The notes below the pieces were generated by a model. The model saw only the letters and a list, made by a program, of their open reading frames with translations. It had not been told where the DNA came from and searched no databases. This document shows positions 16,801 to 23,374 of a stretch of 34,327 nucleotides of DNA, one piece after another (the stretch's first letter is position 1; every line of letters begins with the position of its first letter). The position numbers were made by a program, and so were the translations under genes. Origin of the DNA: Treponema sp. GTDB lineage: Bacteria > Spirochaetota > Spirochaetia > Treponematales > Breznakiellaceae. Where the stretch lies: the NCBI GenBank assembly GCA_031279205.1, contig JAITIX010000045.1:1-34327 (forward strand), read 5' to 3'.

Positions 16801-17830
16801 CCTTCCAGAGGGCTTAATCGCCCAGACCCCGCCAGAAACCCGCGGGCAGAGCAGGCTTATGACCCTTGACCGCGCAACAGGCGCGCGCGCTCATCATACT
16901 GTAAGCGATCTACCCAATCTGTTTGATACGCGCTCCCTCCTCGTGTTCAACGACTCGCGGGTACGCAAGGCGCGGCTTTTCGCTATCTCAAAAGAAACCG
17001 GCGCGCGGGTTGACTTTCTCCTTATCAAAGCCATTGACCCGCGTACATGGCAAGTCCTTGTTCAGCGCGCCAGACGACGACACGGTTCCTATGTGTTTGC
17101 CTCTGACATCGCTGCCGATACCCGTGAGGCTGAAATCATTGCCAATGGGAATAACACCGAACCGCGCCTCCTCCGCTTTGACCAACCTATTGATGAACAA
17201 TGGCTTGACCGCCACGGACACGTCCCTTTGCCACCCTACATCAAGCGCGAAGACACTTTCACCGACAGCGAGCGTTACCAGACCGTATACGCCAGACGTA
17301 CCGGTTCAGCCGCCGCACCCACCGCCGGTCTGCACTTTACCACAGCACTCCTCAACGCCCTCCGTGAGCGCGGCATTGAGACCACCTTTGTTACCTTGCA
17401 CGTGGGACTGGGGACATTCCTGCCGGTGCGTAGCGAATACATTGAAGAACACCGCATGCACAAAGAAGCCTATTTTATAGAAGAAAACACCGCACGACAG
17501 ATCAACCGCGCGCGACAAGAAGGGCGTCCCCTTGTAGCGGTTGGAACAACAAGCCTGCGTGTTCTTGAGTCAGCGTGGGTGTCTGACACCGCCAGCAACG
17601 AGTTTGGTCATCTTCAGGCTGGGGAAGGCGAAACTTCGATCTTCATCTATCCGGGCTATTGCTTTAAGGCTGTTGACGCCCTGTTCACCAACTTCCACAC
17701 ACCCCAATCCACCCTGCTCATGCTAGTTTCCGCTTTCGCGGGACGTGAGCTGATCCTTGAGAGCTACGCTGAAGCGGTTCGCAACGGCTATCGTTTCTTC
17801 AGCTATGGGGACGCCATGCTCATCCGCTAG
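16775..17830 (+). CDS. queA: tRNA preQ1(34) S-adenosylmethionine ribosyltransferase-isomerase QueA
   Basis: QueA transfers and isomerises the ribosyl group of SAM onto preQ1 in tRNA to make epoxyqueuosine. The 351-residue protein carries the family markers [54 protein letters not shown] and [34 protein letters not shown]. Between the last two blocks, residues 269-272 (VSDT) are encoded by the dispersed 13-bp palindrome in a region that is variable in the family. It overlaps ruvB by 26 bp, so the two are co-expressed. Confidence 0.96.
   Translation: MKTADFYFDLPEGLIAQTPPETRGQSRLMTLDRATGARAHHTVSDLPNLFDTRSLLVFNDSRVRKARLFAISKETGARVDFLLIKAIDPRTWQVLVQRARRRHGSYVFASDIAADTREAEIIANGNNTEPRLLRFDQPIDEQWLDRHGHVPLPPYIKREDTFTDSERYQTVYARRTGSAAAPTAGLHFTTALLNALRERGIETTFVTLHVGLGTFLPVRSEYIEEHRMHKEAYFIEENTARQINRARQEGRPLVAVGTTSLRVLESAWVSDTASNEFGHLQAGEGETSIFIYPGYCFKAVDALFTNFHTPQSTLLMLVSAFAGRELILESYAEAVRNGYRFFSYGDAMLIR
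17578..17590. repeat. Dispersed 13-bp palindrome, copy in queA
   Basis: GGTGTCTGACACC, identical to the ruvB copy and in the same reading frame (Val269-Ser-Asp-Thr272). Confidence 0.85.
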
Positions 17831-17837
17831 GCGTCCC
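17808..17837. terminator. Hairpin over the queA stop, between convergent genes
   Basis: GGGACGCC (17808-17815) is the exact reverse complement of GGCGTCCC (17830-17837), with a 14-base loop. It overlaps the queA stop codon and lies 3 bp from the convergent gene's stop. It could end transcription from both sides, though no clear T-run follows. Confidence 0.5.
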
Positions 17838-17839
17838 AG

Positions 17840-18655
17840 CTACAGCACGAACTTGAAGAAGCGCAGTACCTCGCGGTAGTCCGCAGCCGAGAAGCCGATG
17901 GTCTTCTCGTCAATGGCGCGGGCTGCGGGGTACAGGCTGTTCCGAAACGCCTTCTTATGTGTAGAGTAGCGCACGCTTACATCAAAGCTGTTCGGCATGG
18001 GTACGAAGCAGGTTTTCATACCGTCGCTGATGAACTTCTTCACTGCCGAACACATCTCCTCTTTTATATAAGCAGTGGCGTCGTCGGGGTGTATGCTAAC
18101 AACCGCCGCGCCAGAGCCTTCGTTAGTAGCCACAGTCCTTATGCCCGGTATAAAACTGCGGGCGCATTCACAGAGCGCCGCGTCCCCGCTGAGGAAGATC
18201 ACCGGCACGCCGAGGCTCCCTGCCGCGTAACTGAATATGAGGAACTCACTAGCCCTGACGCCGTTAATCGTAATTTCATCGATAGTAGTGTTCATGGTAT
18301 GCGCCAGAGGATTACCATTGGCATACGCCGGCGAGTGGTAGCCAGTGAACGCCAGCGCGTCGAAGCCCTCCTGCAAGCCATCAACCATAGAATACAGCCC
18401 GCCGCTCCATTCCCGCCCCAGCCGCACACCACGCGGCAGTTCCGTGGGAATGATGTTACGGGCGCTATCATGCGCGTCTTTCACGAGTATGCTATCCGCG
18501 CCGCCCTCTATCGCGCCCGCGCACGCCGCCGCCACTTCCCGCGACATCTGCCCCCGAAAGTAATCGTACCAGCGCCCGCCCTTATCGTAATCAGTCTCGT
18601 CCCAATGCGTGATCCCGCACGTTCCTTCCATATCACTAGAAATAAAAAGCTTCAT
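17840..18655 (-). CDS. M55 family D-aminopeptidase (DppA-like)
   Basis: The 271-residue cytosolic enzyme matches the M55 D-aminopeptidase family (Bacillus DppA), zinc enzymes that free N-terminal D-amino acids from peptides and help recycle cell-wall peptides. The N-terminal SSDMEGTCGI gives metal ligands Asp8 and Glu10; KDAHDS gives Asp60. Further family residues are His107 (FTGYHS), His120 (HTMN) and Glu137 (ASEF). Family members usually form decameric rings. AAAGGAG sits 6 bp before the ATG. It is monocistronic, convergent with queA, with no peptide transporter genes nearby. Confidence 0.92.
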   Translation of the reverse strand: MKLFISSDMEGTCGITHWDETDYDKGGRWYDYFRGQMSREVAAACAGAIEGGADSILVKDAHDSARNIIPTELPRGVRLGREWSGGLYSMVDGLQEGFDALAFTGYHSPAYANGNPLAHTMNTTIDEITINGVRASEFLIFSYAAGSLGVPVIFLSGDAALCECARSFIPGIRTVATNEGSGAAVVSIHPDDATAYIKEEMCSAVKKFISDGMKTCFVPMPNSFDVSVRYSTHKKAFRNSLYPAARAIDEKTIGFSAADYREVLRFFKFVL

Positions 18656-18673
18656 TACAAACTCCTTTACTTG

Positions 18674-18705
18674 TTTATGCTAACCTTTCGCATAAAACAC
18701 AACAA
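18674..18705 (-). promoter_or_regulatory. Candidate promoter and operator of the D-aminopeptidase gene
   Basis: Reading leftward, TTGTTG (18705-18700) and TAGCAT (18682-18677) are 17 bp apart. A perfect inverted repeat, TTTATGC (18674-18680) and GCATAAA (18690-18696), covers the -10 box. This arrangement suits a repressor site, but the regulator is unknown. Confidence 0.5.
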
Positions 18706-18960
18706 GCTGCTTGCCGCGCTTTGTATTGGTCAACACGCTGTCCGGCTAGATTTTGGCGGCGTTGGTTAATCAGACAACACCACCGGATGGGACATTTCCC
18801 TTATTACTGCGACAGAAACCGAGGTAAGTGCGTTACGTGTCCCTATCAAGGCTGAGGTAATGTAGGAAGTCAACGCGCGGCTTATAAAGATACTTGGTAT
18901 TGGATAACCGTGTATGTGAGGTAGTACTGACTAATGGTGCAAAACAAATGGCGCATAACT
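18706..18960. other. Intergenic DNA with no recognisable gene
   Basis: About 255 bp between the D-aminopeptidase promoter and the hairpin cluster. I see no coding frame with domain character, no tRNA and no repeat here. A long frame on the plus strand (17957-18769) is antisense to the aminopeptidase and is not called. Confidence 0.6.
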
Positions 18961-19095
18961 CGGCAGCTTTGCTGCCGCGGTCTGTTTACGCTTCACCGCC
19001 AGTAGGCGGATCGGGCAACGCAATGGCTTGGTCATTGCGTTGCGCTCCATTCTTACCATAGCGTGAGGCATTGACCGGCAAGACCCCACGCTATG
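18961..19095. other. Cluster of four consecutive hairpins
   Basis: Four perfect inverted repeats lie side by side: CGGCAGC/GCTGCCG (18961-18977, 3-base loop), CCGCC/GGCGG (18996-19009), an 11-bp stem with arms 19015-19025 and 19033-19043 (7-base loop), and CATAGCGTG/CACGCTATG (arms 19057-19065 and 19087-19095). The block ends 3 bp from the stop of the leftward kinase-fold gene. It could be a structured RNA, a compound terminator for the adhE transcript, or a cluster of palindromic repeats. Confidence 0.7.
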
Positions 19096-19098
19096 AAT

Positions 19099-19854
19099 CT
19101 ATTGGTACTCTACGACAGTCGCCCAGTTGAGCAGAACGTCGCGCTCTTCTGGTTTACCCTTCACGAGCTGGGAAGCAGACACTATCGGTATCCACTTCTC
19201 CACGTGCTGGCGAGCGGTATCGGTCTTCTTGCAGAACAGGGTGAGATACTGGTTGGCAAGATCGCCGCGCCCGCTGAGGGTGAAGAGCATGAAGGTACGC
19301 GCCGCGCCCGCCGCAGGATCGCCCTGAGTGGCGTGCGCCCAATCAATGATGTACGCCTCGTCCTTGTCCGTGATCACGATGTTGCTGGGGTTGAAGTCGC
19401 CGTGGCAGAGGTGGTCGAGGTCAGGAAGGCTGTCAAGGCGGGTGTGCAGTTCATAACGCTGGGTCGCGTCAAGACCGCTCTGGCGTATCTTGGTGTGCAT
19501 CTTCTCTTTATGGCGCTTCAACCCGGGGGCTGATAAGTGGTGCATGTTGATCTGAAGCTCAACAAAATGCTCCATGTACTCGGTGATCTTATCGGGGTTC
19601 TGCTTCATAAGCTCGTGAAGCGTTGTTCCCTCGATGTACTCGACGACAAGCGTCCATTTGCTGTCGATTTTGGTTACTTCGATCAGGTGAGGGACAGCCA
19701 GTCCCGTCTCGCCGACATACGCGAGGTTCAGCGCCTCGTTCAGCACATTTGCCGCTGAGAAATCTTCGTTGAAGATTTTGATGGTCTTGTCGCCGTCGCG
19801 GTATATCTTTTTGTTCGGTCGGTCCGCGATCAGATTGATAAGGTTGTAGCTCAT
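19099..19854 (-). CDS. APH/choline-kinase-fold phosphotransferase
   Basis: The 251-residue protein has the small-molecule kinase fold: Lys26 in TIKIF, Glu40 in LNEALNL, the hinge VVEYIEGTTL, the catalytic loop HGDFNPSN (Asp153, Asn158) and the metal-binding Asp171 in IIDWAHA. These residues are intact, so it should be an active kinase. The substrate cannot be read from sequence; choline, thiamine, sugars or an aminoglycoside-like compound are possible, and a resistance role should not be assumed. The start overlaps the adhE stop by ATGA, so it is translated from the adhE message, an unusual partner. Confidence 0.85.
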   Translation of the reverse strand: MSYNLINLIADRPNKKIYRDGDKTIKIFNEDFSAANVLNEALNLAYVGETGLAVPHLIEVTKIDSKWTLVVEYIEGTTLHELMKQNPDKITEYMEHFVELQINMHHLSAPGLKRHKEKMHTKIRQSGLDATQRYELHTRLDSLPDLDHLCHGDFNPSNIVITDKDEAYIIDWAHATQGDPAAGAARTFMLFTLSGRGDLANQYLTLFCKKTDTARQHVEKWIPIVSASQLVKGKPEERDVLLNWATVVEYQ

Positions 19855-22496
19855 ACAGCCGCTCCTTTTGACAACTTGGTTGTCGCTTCGCTCTCTCCGC
19901 CGTAGTAGGCATTGAGGTACATCTGTTTGATTTCAGCGATCAAGGGGTAACGGGGATTTGTGCCGGTACATTGATCGTCGAAAGCCTTCTCACTCATATC
20001 ATCAAGGCGTTCAAGGAAGTTCTGCTCGTCAATGCCATAGTCCTTGATGGTTTTCTTGATGCCTATGGCGTCTTTGAGTTTTTCAACGGCCTTGATGAGC
20101 AGTTCCAGTTTTTCCTTATCATCCTTGCCCTTGAGCCCCAGGAACTCGGCGACTTCACCATAGCGGCGCAGGGTATGCGGGTGATCGTATTGGGGAAAGG
20201 TTCCCATCTTAGGCGGAACCTCGCAGGCGTTGAAGCGAAGCACTTCGCTAATGAGGAGCGCGTTGGCAATGCCGTGGGGGATGTGGTGGAACGCGCCCAG
20301 TTTGTGCGCCATGGAGTGGCAGACACCGAGGAAGGCATTGGCAAAAGCCATGCCCGCGATACATGCCGCGTCCGCCATTTTCTCACGGGCTAGGGGATCA
20401 TTCGCACCATTGTTGTACGCAGCGGGAAGATAGTCGAAGATGAGGCGCATGGCGCGTAAAGCTAAGGCATCGGTGTAGTCCGTGGCGAGCATTGAGGCGT
20501 AGGCTTCAAGCGCGTGGGTAAGGGCGTCGATACCAGAGGCACTGGTCAAGCCTTTTGGCGCATTCATCATGAGGTCTGCATCAACGATTGCCATATCAGG
20601 CAAAAGTTCATAGTCGGCAAGCGGGTACTTGATGCCGCTCGTTTCATCGGTGATGACGGCGAATGGCGTAACTTCGCTGCCTGTACCGGCTGAGGTGGGA
20701 ATGGCGATGAAGTAAGCTTTCTCGCCCATCTTAGGAAACGTGTAGACACGCTTCCTGATGTCGATGAAGCGCATTGCCATGTCTTGGAAGTCGGCTTCAG
20801 GGTGTTCGTAGAGTACCCACATGATCTTGCCCGCATCCATAGCCGAGCCCCCGCCGAGCGCGATGATCACGTCCGGTACAAACTCGGTCATAAGCGCGGC
20901 ACCTTCGCGGGCGCAGGCCAGCGTGGGATCGGGCGCAACATTGAAGAATACCGTGTGAACTATGCCCAGTTCGTCAAGTTTGTCTGTGATGGCTTTGGTA
21001 TAGCCATTCTTATAGAGAAAGGAATCGGTAACGACGAAGGCGCGTTTCTTACCCATGTCCTTGAGTTCGTTAAGGGCAACGGGCAGGCAGCCTTTTTTGG
21101 TATAGACTTTTTCAGGCGTTCTGAACCACAGCATGTTTTTCCTCCGCTCCGCCACAGTTTTGATATTGATGAGGTGCTTTACCCCCACGTTTTCACCGAC
21201 TGAGTTGCCGCCCCAGGTGCCGCAACCTAAAGTGAGTGAAGGCGGGAGCTTGAAGTTGTACAGGTCGCCGATGCCGCCGTGGGACGAGGGCGTGTTCACA
21301 AGTATACGGCAGGTCTTCATGCGCTCACTGAACACGGCGAGTTTCGCCTTCTGGGTATGCTCGTTGAGGTACACCGACGAGGTATGCCCGTAACCGCCGT
21401 CTTTCACCAGGGAGTCGGCTTTGTTGACCGCGTCCTCAAAGTCGCTGGCGCGGTAGAAGGCAAGCACTGGGGAGAGTTTCTCGTGGGCGAACTCTTCCCC
21501 AAAGTCAACGCGTTCCACTTCGCCAATGAGAATCTTGGTGGTGTCTGGCGCCGTAACGCCGGCGAGTCTGGCGATGGTGGCGGCTTTCTGCCCCACGATC
21601 TTCGCATTCAGCGCCCCATTTATGATGATGGTCTTGCGGACTTTTTCAGTTTCTTCGGGTGAAAGGAAGTAGCACCCGCGCGCGGTGAATTCCTGCTTCA
21701 CCTTATCGTATACATCGTTCAGAACGATGACCGACTGCTCGGACGCGCAGATCATGCCGTTGTCAAACGTTTTGGAATGGATGATCGAACTGACCGCGAG
21801 CAGTATATCCGCGCTGTCGTCGATGATGGCGGGCGTGTTCCCTGAACCGACGCCGAGGGCAGGCTTGCCCGAAGAATAGGCGGCTTTCACCATGCCGGGA
21901 CCGCCTGTTGCGAGGATGATGTCCGCGTTTTTCATTACGCGGTCGGTCAGCTCAAGACTCGGCACATCGATCCAACCGATGATACCTTCTGGCGCGCCCG
22001 CAGCAACCGCCGCCTCAAGCACGATACGGGCAGCTTCATTGGTGCAGCGTTTTGCGCGGGGGTGTGGCGAGAAGATGATGCCGTTGCGCGTTTTCAGAGC
22101 AAGCAGCGCCTTGAAAATAGCTGTGGACGTGGGGTTAGTCGTGGGGATAACCGCCGCGATCACGCCGATAGGCTCAGCTATCTTCTTGATGCCGTACACC
22201 GCGTCTTCCTCAATGACGCCACACGTCTGCGAGTTCCGGTAAGCGTTGTAGATGTACTCAGCCGCAAAGTGGTTTTTGATGACCTTATCCTCAACCACCC
22301 CCATGCCGGTTTCCTGCACCGCCATCTTGGCGAGCGTGATGCGCGACTGGTTGGCGGCGTCTGCGGCGGCAAAGAAGATTTTGTCCACCTGCTGCTGACT
22401 AAAACCCGCGAAGACGCGCTGGGCTTCCCGAACCCGCACAAGGGCGCGTTCAAGACCAGCGACATCTTCAACTGTTTCATACAGGGTCGAATCCAT
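19851..22496 (-). CDS. adhE: Bifunctional acetaldehyde-CoA/alcohol dehydrogenase AdhE
   Basis: AdhE reduces acetyl-CoA to acetaldehyde and then ethanol, regenerating NAD+ in fermentation. The 881-residue protein joins an N-terminal aldehyde dehydrogenase (about 1-445; catalytic Cys250 in DNGMICASEQ, GVGSGNTPA) to a C-terminal iron-dependent alcohol dehydrogenase (about 460-865; GGGSAMDAGK, the metal-site segments HALEAYAS and HSMAHKLGAFHHIPHG). Length equals the usual 870-890. A strong AAGGAGGG stands 6 bp before the ATG. It is co-transcribed with the overlapping kinase-fold gene. The promoter carries a perfect inverted repeat, so expression is probably repressor-controlled. Confidence 0.98.
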   Translation of the reverse strand: MDSTLYETVEDVAGLERALVRVREAQRVFAGFSQQQVDKIFFAAADAANQSRITLAKMAVQETGMGVVEDKVIKNHFAAEYIYNAYRNSQTCGVIEEDAVYGIKKIAEPIGVIAAVIPTTNPTSTAIFKALLALKTRNGIIFSPHPRAKRCTNEAARIVLEAAVAAGAPEGIIGWIDVPSLELTDRVMKNADIILATGGPGMVKAAYSSGKPALGVGSGNTPAIIDDSADILLAVSSIIHSKTFDNGMICASEQSVIVLNDVYDKVKQEFTARGCYFLSPEETEKVRKTIIINGALNAKIVGQKAATIARLAGVTAPDTTKILIGEVERVDFGEEFAHEKLSPVLAFYRASDFEDAVNKADSLVKDGGYGHTSSVYLNEHTQKAKLAVFSERMKTCRILVNTPSSHGGIGDLYNFKLPPSLTLGCGTWGGNSVGENVGVKHLINIKTVAERRKNMLWFRTPEKVYTKKGCLPVALNELKDMGKKRAFVVTDSFLYKNGYTKAITDKLDELGIVHTVFFNVAPDPTLACAREGAALMTEFVPDVIIALGGGSAMDAGKIMWVLYEHPEADFQDMAMRFIDIRKRVYTFPKMGEKAYFIAIPTSAGTGSEVTPFAVITDETSGIKYPLADYELLPDMAIVDADLMMNAPKGLTSASGIDALTHALEAYASMLATDYTDALALRAMRLIFDYLPAAYNNGANDPLAREKMADAACIAGMAFANAFLGVCHSMAHKLGAFHHIPHGIANALLISEVLRFNACEVPPKMGTFPQYDHPHTLRRYGEVAEFLGLKGKDDKEKLELLIKAVEKLKDAIGIKKTIKDYGIDEQNFLERLDDMSEKAFDDQCTGTNPRYPLIAEIKQMYLNAYYGGESEATTKLSKGAAV

Positions 22497-22528
22497 ATTC
22501 GTCCCTCCTTATATTGTGGAAATGTTTT

Positions 22529-22552
22529 AGTATAGATATTTTTTTATCTATA
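22529..22552 (-). promoter_or_regulatory. adhE -10 box overlapped by a candidate operator
   Basis: Reading leftward, TATACT (22534-22529) is the likely -10; no good -35 is visible. A perfect inverted repeat, TATAGATA (22531-22538) and TATCTATA (22545-22552) around six T, overlaps it. Another TATAGATATAG stretch follows at about 22561. The arms do not match the usual Rex core (TTGTnnA...TnnACAA), so I leave the regulator open. Confidence 0.6.
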
Positions 22553-22660
22553 ACTTGATATAGATATAGGATAGCTAACCAAAGCTGTCAATAGAGCCTG
22601 TTCCACCTAGAATAGCGCAGATTCCCGCGATAGCCTAGCCCGCCAGAAGGTTTCTGAGTG

Positions 22661-22786
22661 TGTGTCTGGCACCATGCGCGTCTCTGGCACCATGCGTGTG
22701 TCTGGCACCATGCGTGTGTCTGGCACCATGCGCGTCTCTGGCACCATGCGTGTGTCTGGCACCATGCGTGTGTCTGGCACCATGCG
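22661..22786. repeat. 18-bp minisatellite, seven copies
   Basis: Seven 18-bp units start at 22661, 22679, 22697, 22715, 22733, 22751 and 22769. Type A is TGTGTCTGGCACCATGCG and type B begins CGTC instead of TGTG. The order A-B-A-A-B-A-A gives a 54-bp higher-order period. Because 18 is a multiple of three the block is open as (Val-Ser-Gly-Thr-Met-Arg)n until a TAA at 22791. The core GTGTCTGGCACC differs by one base from the dispersed palindrome core GTGTCTGACACC. Confidence 0.95.
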
Positions 22787-22797
22787 CGTCTAACGAG

Positions 22798-23325
22798 CGC
22801 CGGCTCAGGAGCTAGTTAACGCCGGCTCAGGAGCTAGTTAACGCCGGCTCAGGAGCTAGTTAACGCCGGCTCAGGAGCTAGTTAACGCAGGCTCAGGAGC
22901 TAGTTAACGCCGGCTCAGGAGCTAGTTAGCGCCGGCTCAGGAGCTAGTTAACGCCGGCTCAGAGGTATACTAGCGCAGGCGCAGAGGTATACTAGCGCAG
23001 GCGCAGAGGTAGGTGAGTGCAGGCTCAGGAGCTAGTTAGCGCCGGCGCAGAGGTATACTAGCGCAGGCTCAGGAGCTAGTTAGCGCAGGCGCAGAGGTAG
23101 GCGAGCGCAGGCTCAGGAGCTAGTTAGCGCCGGCGCAGAGGTAGGCGAGCGCAGGCGCAGAGGTATACTAGCGCAGGCGCAGAGGTATACTAGCGCAGGC
23201 GCAGAGGTATACTAGCGCCGGCGCAGAGGTAGGCTAACGCAGGCGCAGAGGTATACTAGCGCAGGCTCAGGAGCTAGTTAGCGCAGGCGCAGGGCTAAAC
23301 AGCGCCGGCGCAGGACTAAGCTGAT
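22798..23325. repeat. Mosaic 22-bp minisatellite, about 24 units
   Basis: Twenty-two exact 22-bp units begin at 22798 and every 22 bp to 23260, followed by a 21-bp unit at 23282 and a decayed one. Three right-half types occur. A is AGGAGCTAGTTA, B is AGAGGTATACTA and C is AGAGGTAGGCGA, each after a left half CGCMGGCTC or CGCMGGCGC. The order from the left is seven A, an A/B hybrid, then B C A B A C A C B B B C B A. There are no unique spacers. The array separates the 3' end of the peptidase gene from the adhE promoter region. Confidence 0.95.
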
Positions 23326-23374
23326 GCAGACTCGATGACGTAGCGCTTTTTCATGCAATAGCAGAAACGCAGCA

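Noticed and set aside
17957-18769. 270-codon plus-strand frame
   Set aside because: It is antisense to the D-aminopeptidase gene, which has all its metal-site residues; the plus-strand product shows no family features.
19099-19854. Aminoglycoside resistance gene
   Set aside because: The fold is shared with choline and other small-molecule kinases; linkage to adhE and no resistance context make a resistance label unsupported.
21548-21560. Further copy of the dispersed palindrome in adhE (GGTGTCTGGCGCC)
   Set aside because: It has lost the dyad and differs at several positions; a similar degenerate match near 24704 in the peptidase gene was also set aside.
22662-22793. Possible small protein of (VSGTMR) repeats
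   Set aside because: The open frame follows from the 18-bp unit length; there is no ribosome site or domain, so I do not call a gene.
22661-23325. Possible CRISPR array
   Set aside because: Units run head to tail with no unique spacers, unit lengths are 18 and 22 bp, and no cas gene is present in the window.
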